Assembly: GCA_009775265.1 (NCBI GenBank)
Contig: VSPG01000006.1
Coordinates: 1-64,000, forward strand
Direction: 5' to 3'
Source: Muribaculaceae bacterium
Lineage (GTDB): Bacteria; Bacteroidota; Bacteroidia; Bacteroidales; Muribaculaceae
Length of the DNA stretch: 64,000 bases
The position numbers and the translations under genes were made by a program. Below the pieces are notes generated by a model. The model searched no databases. It saw nothing but the letters and a program-made list of their open reading frames with translations, and was not told where the DNA came from. This document shows, one piece after another, positions 1 through 8,205 of the stretch (positions are counted from its first letter, which is position 1; each line of letters begins with the position of its first letter).

Positions 1-13
1 ACAAAAAGTAAGC

Positions 14-39
14 CCAACTTCTGCTGTTCAAGAAGTTGG
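14..39. repeat. Hairpin at left window edge
   Basis: A 9-bp perfect inverted repeat (14-22 with 31-39) has an 8-base loop. Read on the minus strand it extends through a G-U pair to 12 bp and is followed by TACTTTTTG, so it could be a terminator or an element end. The neighbouring gene lies outside the window, so its owner cannot be named. Confidence 0.4.
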
Positions 40-101
40 ACTCACCCTTTTATGGTTTAGCGGACAGTAATAATTATCAATACACTTTTTCAGTCAAGAA
101 C

Positions 102-139
102 AATAAAAAACAGGCGACCAAAACAATGGCCGCCTGTTT
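102..139 (-). terminator. Intrinsic terminator of the GH3 operon
   Basis: On the minus strand, 12-bp arms (139-128 and 119-108, one G-U pair) enclose an 8-base loop and run into a T-rich tract. It lies 17 bases past the GH3 stop codon. Confidence 0.75.
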
Positions 140-155
140 CTTTTCTGTGTGTCTT

Positions 156-2495
156 TTATCTTTTTAGAGTATTTAATTCCGTTTTTACAGCAAACAACGG
201 GTTAGCCTTGTCCTTCCGACCCTTTACGTCGATGTCAAGCTTATGGCGTATGTCTCGGCTCGAAGCTCCGATAAGCAAGTTGTATGTGCCTTCATCCACC
301 ACCCATTCATTGGTGTCACCATTGAAAGACGCAAGTTCGGCAGGCGAGAAAGTCATATTTACCATCTCGCTTTCACCCGGTTTCAGTTCTGAAGTTTTTG
401 CGAATGCTTTAAGCTCCTTGACAGGTTTATTTGCACCCTTATTGTCAGGGGCTGCCACATACAGCTGCACAACCTCCTTGCCGTCCCGTTTGCCCGTATT
501 GCGCACATCCACGCTCACGGAGTAGACGCCATTGTCGAAGCGCACAACAGGGTTGGAATATTCGAATGTCGTGTACGAGAGGCCGTAACCGAACGGATAG
601 CTGACCGGTTTGTCAAAACTGTCGAAATAGCGATAGCCCACAAATACATCCTCTTCGTAAGGGGTATAATGGTAGGTACGCACCGGGTCGGCGATATTGT
701 CGTTGCTTCCTCCGAGTTTTATTTCCTCCTTTATGTCAAGAGGGAAATTGGCAGATGAGGCATGATCGGCGAAAGCCACGGGGAACGTCATGGACAGCTT
801 GCCCGAAGGATACGCCTTACCGCACAACACATCGGCCACAGAATTGCCGCCCTCCTGGCCGCCTTGCCATGCGCATAGAATCGCATCCGGCTCGTCCTTC
901 CATGAAGATGTTTCAATTACGCCACCGACGTTCATGATGACAATAACCTTTTTGCCCTTTGCATGGAATGCGCGTGCCACATCGCTTACAAGACGCTTGT
1001 TGGCCTGGCTCAGCACAAAGTCGTCGGTAGTGCGGTCAAGGAATTCTCCTGAATTTCTACCGATAGTGACTATGGCTACATCGGCATCATTCGCATGTTT
1101 GGCAAGTTCCGAAGCCTCAAAAGTCATTTCTTCCGGCCGTGGCATCGGCAGGAACTGGCTATAAGCGCCTTCGGCGGGCTTGTTACGCTCATTTTCAGCG
1201 GCGATATGCCGGGCATATCGCCCTTCGAGCGAAGCGTCAGCAAGCTCGAAGCCGGCATTCCTAAGCCCGTCAAGCAGAGACACCGTGTACGCACGATTGA
1301 CATTGCCGGAACCAGTGCCGCCGGCCACCCAGTCGTAAGACGTACATCCGTAGAGAGCGACTTTCTTGACATCGCCGCCAAGCGGCAGAGTCTCTTTGTC
1401 GTTTTTCAGAAGAACCATACCTTCCGTGGCGCTTTGGCGTGTTACGGCGGCATGGGCTGCAAGATCCGGCTTGTTGGAGGGCTGATAGCCGTTGAAACGC
1501 GGAGTGCGCACGATAAGCTCGAGGATTCGGCGCACATTGCGGTCGACAAGATTCTCGTCGAGACTGCCATTGCGCACAGCCTCCAATATAGCATTATACT
1601 GCTTTTCAAGTCCGGGCTGGAGCATATCATTGCCGGCCACGACCTGTGCGGGAGCATCAGCTCCTCCGAACCAGTCGGTCATCACCATGCCTTTATATCC
1701 CCATTCGTCGCGGAGCATGGTCTGCAACAGTTCCTCGCTTTCCGAGGCATAGGTGCCGTTGATACGGTTGTAGGACGACATTATAGTCCACGGCTCGGAC
1801 TCCTTGACTGCAATTTCAAAACCTTTAAGGTAGATTTCGCGCAATGCCCGCGGACTCACCCGTGCATCATTGCCCATTCGGTTAGTCTCCTGATTGTTTA
1901 CAGCAAAATGCTTTATGGATGTGCCCACGCCATTGCTCTGCACGCCATTCACGTATGCAGCGGCAATTTTGCCCGCCACCACAGGGTCTTCCGAATAATA
2001 TTCGAAATTGCGGCCGCACAAAGGATTGCGATGTATGTTCAAGGCCGGAGCCAACAGAACGTCAGCACCGTACTCCAACACTTCATTGCCTATGGCACGG
2101 CCCACATTAGCCACAAGCGCAGTGTCCCACGTGCAGGCCAAAAGTGTCCCTATTGGGAAATGCGTGCAATAGTACGTTGCGGAATCACCTTCACGAGTCG
2201 GATTGATGCGAAGGCCTGCAGGGCCGTCGGCAAGCACTATTGAAGGGATGCCAAGGCGCTCTATGGGGTAAGTCGTACCGGCAGCTCCGGGTACTATTTT
2301 ATGTGTTTCTCCCACTACAGCGCTGTCGCCGGTCTGTCCGGCCATGCCTGTGCCTACAATAAGGTGGACTTTTTCTTCCAATGTCATTGCAGCCAGAACA
2401 TCGTCTATGGACGATATGCCAAGTTTCGGCGTATTTTCACCGCACGATGCAAGCATAAGTCCCGCAGATGCAAGCATGAAAAACATTCTTTTCAT
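156..2495 (-). CDS. GH3 family beta-glycosidase lipoprotein
   Basis: Exo-acting glycoside hydrolase that removes non-reducing-end sugars (beta-glucosidase or beta-xylosidase type) from oligosaccharides. The 779 residues match the three-domain GH3 architecture: N-terminal TIM-barrel domain (about 30-330), alpha/beta sandwich (about 370-600) and a C-terminal fibronectin-III-like domain (about 670-750). The nucleophile is Asp274 in the MTDW motif, and the KHF substrate-binding motif is at 195-197. The N-terminus is a lipoprotein signal with lipobox LASC (Cys18), so the enzyme should be anchored in an outer envelope membrane. It is the last gene of a minus-strand operon, 12 bases after the CE1 esterase, and ends at a strong terminator. 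Substrate preference cannot be read from the sequence. Confidence 0.93.
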   Translation of the reverse strand: MKRMFFMLASAGLMLASCGENTPKLGISSIDDVLAAMTLEEKVHLIVGTGMAGQTGDSAVVGETHKIVPGAAGTTYPIERLGIPSIVLADGPAGLRINPTREGDSATYYCTHFPIGTLLACTWDTALVANVGRAIGNEVLEYGADVLLAPALNIHRNPLCGRNFEYYSEDPVVAGKIAAAYVNGVQSNGVGTSIKHFAVNNQETNRMGNDARVSPRALREIYLKGFEIAVKESEPWTIMSSYNRINGTYASESEELLQTMLRDEWGYKGMVMTDWFGGADAPAQVVAGNDMLQPGLEKQYNAILEAVRNGSLDENLVDRNVRRILELIVRTPRFNGYQPSNKPDLAAHAAVTRQSATEGMVLLKNDKETLPLGGDVKKVALYGCTSYDWVAGGTGSGNVNRAYTVSLLDGLRNAGFELADASLEGRYARHIAAENERNKPAEGAYSQFLPMPRPEEMTFEASELAKHANDADVAIVTIGRNSGEFLDRTTDDFVLSQANKRLVSDVARAFHAKGKKVIVIMNVGGVIETSSWKDEPDAILCAWQGGQEGGNSVADVLCGKAYPSGKLSMTFPVAFADHASSANFPLDIKEEIKLGGSNDNIADPVRTYHYTPYEEDVFVGYRYFDSFDKPVSYPFGYGLSYTTFEYSNPVVRFDNGVYSVSVDVRNTGKRDGKEVVQLYVAAPDNKGANKPVKELKAFAKTSELKPGESEMVNMTFSPAELASFNGDTNEWVVDEGTYNLLIGASSRDIRHKLDIDVKGRKDKANPLFAVKTELNTLKR

Positions 2496-2507
2496 ATACG
2501 TATCGGT

Positions 2508-3701
2508 TTATTTTTTGAATAACAAAGGGACGAACTCGGTAAGGTAAATTCGCCAGTTCTTCCAGATGTGGCCTTCGGGAGTCTCATAGTAAGTGTATTT
2601 ATACCCTTTGCCGTCAAGCATCTTGCGGTATTCGGCATTTGCCTGATAGAGAAAATCGGTGTTTCCGATAGCGATCCAGTACAGAGCCGGTTTTTTGTCG
2701 AACTGCGCTTTCAATTTCGCCTCAAGGTTCTCGTACACCGGCGACTTCACACTCTTGTCGGGAGTGATGGCAGCCGAGAACAAGCCCACATAGTCAAACA
2801 TGTCAGGATACTCCTTGGAGATGTGCATTGAATGGAACCCACCCATGGAAAGGCCGCCTATCGCTCGTCCGCTTTTCTGCTTTATGGTGCGGAAGTTCCG
2901 GTCCACAAAGTCCACCACCTCGGGAAAGTGCTGCTCAAAACTGCCCTCCATTGTCTTTGGAAGCTGCATAGTGGGGGCTATGTATCCCTGGCTTGTCTCG
3001 CCTGGAGCCGCCTGCATGGCAAGGTTGCCGTTTGTCATCACCACAATCATCGGTTCGGCTTTGCCCTGCGCTATCATATTGTCAAGAATCTGTGCGGCAC
3101 GGCCGAGTTCCGACCATGCGTTCTCATCGCCGCCCATGCCGTGCAGAAGATAGAACACAGGGTATGACTTGCCGGATGTTTCATATCCGGCAGGAGTGTA
3201 GACGGTGAGGCGGCGCGCCATACCGAGCGACGGACTTTGATACCACATTTTTGACACGGTGCCGTGAGGCACATCATTGGTTTTGTAATAATCGGCCCGG
3301 CCGCCGTCGATAAGAAACACATTCGTGACCGAGGCCACGTCGCGAATCTGATGCACATTGGAAGGGTCTGTTATCTTCAGGCCGTCGACAAGGAATGTGT
3401 AACTATAAAGTTCCGGAGCGAGAGGAGACGTTGTGGTAAACTCCCACACCCCGTCTTTCTGAACCAAATCCGCCGTGCCCGGACCGTCAAATTCGCCAAA
3501 AGGAGTGTTTATCTTCTGTGTGGGCAGGAAATCGCCTGTCACCTTTACCTCACGCGCATTGGGCGCTACGAGTCGGAAGGTCACAGTCTTGTCATCATTA
3601 ACCTGAGGCGAAACTATCTTAGAACCTCCCCAAAGAGCCTGCTGGGCATATGCCCCAAAGGAGCATGCGGCAAGCATCATCAACAAAATATACTTTTTCA
3701 T
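2508..3701 (-). CDS. Exported CE1-type esterase with N-terminal E-set domain
   Basis: Putative feruloyl/acetyl-xylan esterase-like hydrolase (esterase D family, PF00756). A Sec signal peptide covers about residues 1-20 (hydrophobic, ending AYAQ). Residues 30-135 form an E-set/CBM48-like beta-sandwich, as in Bacteroidota XynZ-type feruloyl esterases. The alpha/beta-hydrolase domain follows. Nucleophile Ser285 sits in GLSMGG, and the likely triad partners are Asp349 (NTDF) and His378 (GHIWKNW). The LLHGMGG motif near 185-191 forms the oxyanion hole. It lies between the GH3 and carboxylesterase genes with 12- and 35-base gaps, so one transcript is likely. The trio suggests removal of ester decorations together with glycan trimming; that pathway is an inference. 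Confidence 0.88.
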   Translation of the reverse strand: MKKYILLMMLAACSFGAYAQQALWGGSKIVSPQVNDDKTVTFRLVAPNAREVKVTGDFLPTQKINTPFGEFDGPGTADLVQKDGVWEFTTTSPLAPELYSYTFLVDGLKITDPSNVHQIRDVASVTNVFLIDGGRADYYKTNDVPHGTVSKMWYQSPSLGMARRLTVYTPAGYETSGKSYPVFYLLHGMGGDENAWSELGRAAQILDNMIAQGKAEPMIVVMTNGNLAMQAAPGETSQGYIAPTMQLPKTMEGSFEQHFPEVVDFVDRNFRTIKQKSGRAIGGLSMGGFHSMHISKEYPDMFDYVGLFSAAITPDKSVKSPVYENLEAKLKAQFDKKPALYWIAIGNTDFLYQANAEYRKMLDGKGYKYTYYETPEGHIWKNWRIYLTEFVPLLFKK

Positions 3702-3736
3702 GAAATTATGATGTGTTGTTTATGTATTTACAAGAT

Positions 3737-5368
3737 TTACAAACTACGCTCCTTTACATACTTCTTGACCACCTCAAGCAATTCGCGGTCATGGTTGTGC
3801 CACACATCGCACTTGTTGTCGAAAATCATAGTCGCCCCCTCGGCAGCATTGTATGCAGGCCATTGCGGCAAGGAGGGCGTGTTGGGATTACCCGTGCGGG
3901 CAAATGCCAGCCATGCATCCGACATACGGTCGGCAAGTCTCATTGCATCGTCACCCCCACCGGTCATTGAAGCATGCACGTCGGCATTATTGAACACGAA
4001 CGGAATCTCCATGCAATGCGTGCTGCGCAGAGCTCCGCCGAGAACAGGCGATTCCCATGAGAACATGTACATATACACCGGTGCGCCGCCCTGTTCGGCC
4101 TTCAAATCGGCCTGCCGAACTGCTCCCGGACGGAATTTTGTATCAAAATCGATAATATCCTTGGGCTGGAAGCCTGGATAAGCTTTGCCATAGGCCTCGA
4201 TTACCTCATCGGTTCCTTCTCCATAGATACGCTCGGCGAATGCACGTGCCATATTCATATCGGCCTCGCGCAACTGAGGTACGTAGGCCGTAGGAGAGAA
4301 CTCGCAGCGGGTGGTACCTATCATTAGAGGTATGTCGCGGCTGATTTCAGGAGATTTCTCATTGAAAGGATGCGTCGGAAGCACTTTGCCGTCCACACTC
4401 GGAGCCCATCCGAAAATAAGCATGCCTTCCGTAGCCCCTTCCGCTTCCACCTGTGCCCGCACCTTTTCCACTGCGGCATTCGCGGCTTTAAGAAGTTGCG
4501 GATAAGGAATCGAGTCTATAGCCGAAACATTTCCGGCAAGGCCAAGTTCCTCCACCACGGCGCGGCCGATGCGACGAGAATGCTCTGCGGGCATAGTGCG
4601 GCCGATGGAACCGCTCTGCACAATAGCCTTATGGAACAGTCCACGGGCCGACGGCATAGCAAGCAGAGTGGACACTTTGCCTCCGCCTCCGCTTTGTCCG
4701 AATATTGTGACGTTATCGGGATCGCCGCCAAAAGCCTCGATGTTATTGTTCACCCACTGGAGAGCAGCAACGATGTCAAGCATACCGGCGTTTGCCGACG
4801 ATGCATATTCTTCTCCGAAATCACTCAGATCAAGAAATCCAAGCACATTCAGGCGGTGGTTAAGCGTCACCACCACTACATCGCCCTTACGCGCAAGATT
4901 CGCGCCGTCATAGCCCGGAAGTTCCTGCCCGCTGCCTGCGGCAAAGCCGCCTCCGTGGAGCCACACCATTACCGGGCGTTTTTTCCCGTCGGCTTCCGAT
5001 GCCGGAGTCCAGATGTTAAGTCGTTGGCAATCCTCGCCGGTATATCCGTCGTCCCAATTAAAGGCAAACGCAATGGCATCGTTCTGCCATCCGGCACGCA
5101 CGTCCTGCGGCGAAGTAGGGCCGAAATTGCGACAACTGCGCTCGCCTTGCCAGGCTTCAGCCGCTTGAGGCGCCCGAAACCGTTCCGCACGTGCATAAGG
5201 TATGCCTTTGTAAGTCTTTATCCCGGCAGCATCTTTATAGCCGGCCACTTTTCCCGACTCCGTGGACGCAACGACACCTTCGGTATCGATATGCCCCACA
5301 GGCGATTTTGCTCCGGCTTCGATGCCGACGAGCATACTTAGTGCAATGAGTATTGTAATGTGTTTCAT
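3737..5368 (-). CDS. Exported type-B carboxylesterase
   Basis: Carboxylesterase/lipase family PF00135, 543 residues, the family's normal length. A signal peptide spans about 1-20. The HGGGF oxyanion motif is at 138-142. The catalytic Ser226 lies in GQSGGG, where most relatives have GESAGG, so Glu is replaced by Gln before the serine. Glu356 (RCEFSP) and His451 (HCMEIPF) complete the triad. The EDC motif (112-114) typical of the family is present. It is the first gene of the three-gene hydrolase operon. A TAnnTTTG-like box lies about 37-52 bases upstream of the start. Substrate is unknown; xylan- or pectin-linked esters would suit the neighbours. Confidence 0.9.
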   Translation of the reverse strand: MKHITILIALSMLVGIEAGAKSPVGHIDTEGVVASTESGKVAGYKDAAGIKTYKGIPYARAERFRAPQAAEAWQGERSCRNFGPTSPQDVRAGWQNDAIAFAFNWDDGYTGEDCQRLNIWTPASEADGKKRPVMVWLHGGGFAAGSGQELPGYDGANLARKGDVVVVTLNHRLNVLGFLDLSDFGEEYASSANAGMLDIVAALQWVNNNIEAFGGDPDNVTIFGQSGGGGKVSTLLAMPSARGLFHKAIVQSGSIGRTMPAEHSRRIGRAVVEELGLAGNVSAIDSIPYPQLLKAANAAVEKVRAQVEAEGATEGMLIFGWAPSVDGKVLPTHPFNEKSPEISRDIPLMIGTTRCEFSPTAYVPQLREADMNMARAFAERIYGEGTDEVIEAYGKAYPGFQPKDIIDFDTKFRPGAVRQADLKAEQGGAPVYMYMFSWESPVLGGALRSTHCMEIPFVFNNADVHASMTGGGDDAMRLADRMSDAWLAFARTGNPNTPSLPQWPAYNAAEGATMIFDNKCDVWHNHDRELLEVVKKYVKERSL

Positions 5369-5404
5369 GGTATTGAATGATACATTTTAAGTGATAAGTG
5401 ACTG

Positions 5405-5420
5405 CAAAAATACAAAAATA
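5405..5420 (-). promoter_or_regulatory. Tandem -7-like boxes upstream of the hydrolase operon
   Basis: Two adjacent TATTTTTG octamers on the minus strand (5412-5405 and 5420-5413) match the Bacteroidota TAnnTTTG element. No TTG at the usual -33 distance was found, so this may depend on an activator. Confidence 0.4.
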
Positions 5421-5685
5421 TCTTCAGTCGAATCCGACGCTAATGTTTACATTTGAGGTATAAAATCGTATGCGCAATGCTAAAAAGCATATTTAGGCAC
5501 TTTTACAACAGGTTTTCTTTTAATCTTTATAGGACAATTTATAAGATTATATGATACAATTTCTTAAAGTCCGGCGAACACCACAAATAGCACAAATAAT
5601 TAAAATACAATATATTATCAACACAAATTCAATTCAAAAAGCATGTTGATGTTCCATAAATATGTCGAATAACATATAAAAATAT
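5421..5685. other. AT-rich intergenic stretch without a gene
   Basis: Markedly AT-rich DNA between the hydrolase operon promoter and the candidate small RNA. No open frame with coding character, RNA fold or repeat of note was seen. It may hold operator sites for the hydrolase operon, but none is recognisable. Confidence 0.5.
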
Positions 5686-5716
5686 TTGTCTATAAACACA
5701 AAAAGGACGAACTTTG
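5686..5716 (+). promoter_or_regulatory. Promoter of candidate small RNA
   Basis: TTG (5686-5688) and GAACTTTG (5709-5716, one mismatch to TAnnTTTG) are separated by 20 bases, the spacing of the Bacteroidota primary sigma factor. No protein gene follows on this strand. Confidence 0.5.
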
Positions 5717-5721
5717 CATCA

Positions 5722-5813
5722 CGAACCTAAAACAATCTTTTTTACCTTAGAAATTGTACCTATTGGAAACCCTATACTGCCGGACTCTGAGAAGACTCCG
5801 GCAGTATTGTTTT
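5722..5813 (+). ncRNA. Candidate small RNA with intrinsic terminator
   Basis: The predicted transcript of about 90 bases starts just after the promoter at 5686-5716 and ends at an 11-bp GC-rich hairpin (5774-5784 with 5797-5807) followed by TTGTTTTATC. A second potential helix pairs ACAAT and ATTGT in the 5' half around 5731-5757. No credible ORF is present. The same hairpin, read on the other strand, could terminate the SpoU-methyltransferase transcript, so the promoter is the key evidence. Family not recognised. Confidence 0.45.
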
Positions 5814-5828
5814 ATCATATATACATTT

Positions 5829-6632
5829 TCACCGCACCCTCAACTGCCAGAAGGCAATGGCAGAAGCAGCAGCAACATTGAGTGAATCCACTCCATGGGC
5901 CATCGGAATACGCACTACATAATCAGTGTTTTCAATCACTTCCCGTGCAAGCCCGTCGCCTTCCGTCCCCATGACTATGGCCAATTTCGGTTCGGCGGCA
6001 AGACGTGGGTCGTCGATACCCAATGAATTATCTGTCAACGCCATGGATACGGTCTTAAATCCCATCTTGCCCAATGACACCACAGGCGCCTCTATCCACG
6101 CCCACGGAATAAGAAACACTGAGCCCATCGACACCCTCACCGCGCGGCGGTTCAACGGATCGCAGGAAGACGGCGTAAGCAGCACGGCATCTATGCCAAG
6201 AGCCGCAGCCGAACGGAAAATAGCACCGATATTTGTGGTATCCACCACCCCGTCCACGACTACTATTCTACGTGCGCCGGCACAGACGTCTTCGACTGAA
6301 CGCGGACTCGGACGGCGCATTGCGCACAACACTCCGCGTGTAAGCGTATAGCCCGTAAGGCTGCCCAGTACATCCCTGCTGCCGGTATAAACAGGCATAT
6401 TCTCCTGGCACGCAGCAATAATCTCCGCCGCATCGCCTTCGATATGCCGCCGCTCGCAAAGGAGCGCCAACGGCTCATAACCTGCATCAAGAGCCACTTT
6501 TATCACTTTGGGGCTTTCTACTATGAATATCCCCTTCTCCGGCTCAAGACGGTTACGTAACTGAGCCTCCGTCAGTGTGGCAAACACATCCAGTGCAGGC
6601 TCCGTCAATGTTTCAACTTCTATTATTGTCAT
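5829..6632 (-). CDS. SpoU/TrmH family RNA 2'-O-methyltransferase
   Basis: S-adenosylmethionine-dependent ribose methyltransferase of the SPOUT class, acting on rRNA or tRNA (RlmB/TrmH-like). All three SpoU motifs are present (numbering from the GTG): motif 1 NIGAIFR with Asn135 and Arg141, motif 2 MGTEGDGL at 222-229, motif 3 IPMAHGVDSLNVAAA at 243-257. An N-terminal substrate-binding domain fills about 20-105. GTG at 6635 and ATG at 6632 are adjacent possible starts; ATG is chosen. A TAATTTTG box on the minus strand (6659-6652) is a likely promoter, divergent from the C45 gene. The target nucleotide cannot be inferred. Confidence 0.9.
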   Translation of the reverse strand: MTIIEVETLTEPALDVFATLTEAQLRNRLEPEKGIFIVESPKVIKVALDAGYEPLALLCERRHIEGDAAEIIAACQENMPVYTGSRDVLGSLTGYTLTRGVLCAMRRPSPRSVEDVCAGARRIVVVDGVVDTTNIGAIFRSAAALGIDAVLLTPSSCDPLNRRAVRVSMGSVFLIPWAWIEAPVVSLGKMGFKTVSMALTDNSLGIDDPRLAAEPKLAIVMGTEGDGLAREVIENTDYVVRIPMAHGVDSLNVAAASAIAFWQLRVR

Positions 6633-6651
6633 CACGGCATAGTTTATGCAG

Positions 6652-6690
6652 CAAAATTACTACATTTCCTGCTTTATTTCGCTATATTTG
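6652..6690. promoter_or_regulatory. Divergent promoter pair
   Basis: TAATTTTG on the minus strand (6659-6652) serves the methyltransferase. TATATTTG on the plus strand (6683-6690) serves the C45 hydrolase and lies only four bases before its ATG, implying a leaderless mRNA. Confidence 0.55.
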
Positions 6691-6694
6691 CATT

Positions 6695-7762
6695 ATGAAT
6701 TGGATAGTGACGTCTATATTGGCACTTGCGGCAGCACTCGCACCATGTGCGAATGCCTGCACGTCAATGGTTGTTAGCGCACGCGCTTCGGCTTCCGGGC
6801 GTCCCTTGCTCTGGAAGCACCGGGACAGCTCCGGCGACATGAATTTCGTGGAACACACGGCTGCCACAGACAGCACTCATGCATTCTCCGCATTATACAA
6901 CGGAGGAGACTCCCTGCTACTCGACGCATGGACAGGAGTGAACGACGCCGGATTCGCGATCATGAACACAGCGAGCTACAACCTTGCCCCCGACACCGCC
7001 ATTTTGCGGGACAGAGAAGGAGCAATAATGTCCGTGGCACTACGCAAATGCGCCAGCGTCGACGATTTCGCCGAACTGCTTGGCAAACTGCCACGGCCGA
7101 TGGGAGTACAGGCAAATTTCGGTGTAATAGACGCAAACGGAGGAGCCGCTTTTTTTGAAACACACGACCATGGCTTCACGCGTTTCGATGCCGGTGACAC
7201 TGCTGAAGGAGTGCTGATACGCACGAATTTCAGCGTTTCCGGAAATGATGGCAAAGGCATGGGCTACATACGATACGCCGCAGCAGAACATCTTGCTGCG
7301 GAGGCCATCTCCAAAGGAAATATAACTCCCCGGCTGCTCACCGAAAAACTGTCGCGCTCTTTCTACCATTCGTTGCTTTCGCACGACTTTGAGAACGACA
7401 CCTGCCGGTACGTAGTCGACCAAGACTTTATTCCGCGGCGTTCATCTGTCGCATCAGTAGTCATCGAAGGATGCGAAGCAGGGCGTCCACTTTCGGAAGC
7501 GACAATGTGGACTGTCATCGGCTATCCTCCGGCCGGACACGTCGTGGCCGCAACAGCATCATACGTTCCGGACGAGTTGCGCCCCACCCTTCCGGGCCAT
7601 ACGAGCCGTGCCGCTATTGAGAACGAATCTCTCCGAAAAAAGATATTCCCAATTGAAGCAGGAAGCGGCCAGCGATACATCGACATGCGGGCGCTGCGCG
7701 AAATAAACCGCCAACAACGGAAACTGAGCCTTCAGGCTTACGAACGCAAGAATAAACGTTAA
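6695..7762 (+). CDS. Exported C45/choloylglycine-hydrolase-like Ntn amidohydrolase
   Basis: A 355-residue member of the linear-amide C-N hydrolase group (C45 / acyl-CoA:6-APA acyltransferase-like). A hydrophobic signal peptide ends at about residue 21, directly before Cys22 (CTSMVVS). Signal cleavage would expose this cysteine as the N-terminal nucleophile, the activation logic of Ntn hydrolases. The downstream pattern (LLWKHRDSS, then WTGVNDAGFAIMN) matches the substrate-pocket region of the family. Substrates could be N-acyl amides, penicillin-like compounds or bile-salt-like conjugates; the sequence does not decide. ATG 6695 is chosen because it begins the signal peptide; the open frame runs further upstream. 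DUF4293 follows after 23 bases. Confidence 0.82.
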   Translation: MNWIVTSILALAAALAPCANACTSMVVSARASASGRPLLWKHRDSSGDMNFVEHTAATDSTHAFSALYNGGDSLLLDAWTGVNDAGFAIMNTASYNLAPDTAILRDREGAIMSVALRKCASVDDFAELLGKLPRPMGVQANFGVIDANGGAAFFETHDHGFTRFDAGDTAEGVLIRTNFSVSGNDGKGMGYIRYAAAEHLAAEAISKGNITPRLLTEKLSRSFYHSLLSHDFENDTCRYVVDQDFIPRRSSVASVVIEGCEAGRPLSEATMWTVIGYPPAGHVVAATASYVPDELRPTLPGHTSRAAIENESLRKKIFPIEAGSGQRYIDMRALREINRQQRKLSLQAYERKNKR

Positions 7763-7785
7763 ACAACCCTCATAATAAAATAGAC

Positions 7786-8205
7786 ATGCAGATTCAACGA
7801 ATCCAAACTCTGTTTCTCCTCATTGCCGTAGGCATAATGTGTCTTTTTTGCCTTACTCCATATGCACAGACCGTCGATACAAGCGGCAACGTCACGGACG
7901 TCTTTGTAAAAGACACCCCGGTGCTGCTTGTAGTCAACGCATGCATTGCAGCGCTTTTGTTCATCAACATTTTCATGTACAGAAACCTGCGCAGGCAAAT
8001 CAGCCTTACCCTCGTGTCGGTCCTTCTGCTTGCAGGTTCGGCAGTGGCATGCGGATTTGTCGCCACGGTTGGCATGCCCGGCGCAAGACTGATATGGACC
8101 GGCGGAGTGATACTGCTCATTGCCACGCTCGTGCTTGCTCTTTGCGCCTACCGCTACATGCTGCGCGACAAACGCAAACTCGCAAGCTACGACCGTCTGC
8201 GCTAA
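7786..8205 (+). CDS. DUF4293 family membrane protein
   Basis: A 139-residue integral membrane protein with four predicted transmembrane helices (about 8-28, 46-64, 74-96, 103-125) and a positively charged C-terminal tail. The opening IQRIQTLFLL is typical of the Bacteroidota DUF4293 family, whose function is not known. It probably shares the transcript of the upstream hydrolase. Its stop codon overlaps that of uvrA tail to tail by three bases. Confidence 0.85.
   Translation: MQIQRIQTLFLLIAVGIMCLFCLTPYAQTVDTSGNVTDVFVKDTPVLLVVNACIAALLFINIFMYRNLRRQISLTLVSVLLLAGSAVACGFVATVGMPGARLIWTGGVILLIATLVLALCAYRYMLRDKRKLASYDRLR

Noticed and set aside
1095..2243. Long plus-strand open frame (382 codons) across the GH3 gene
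   Set aside because: It is the antisense of a well-conserved GH3 gene with intact catalytic motifs; the translation has no recognisable domain.
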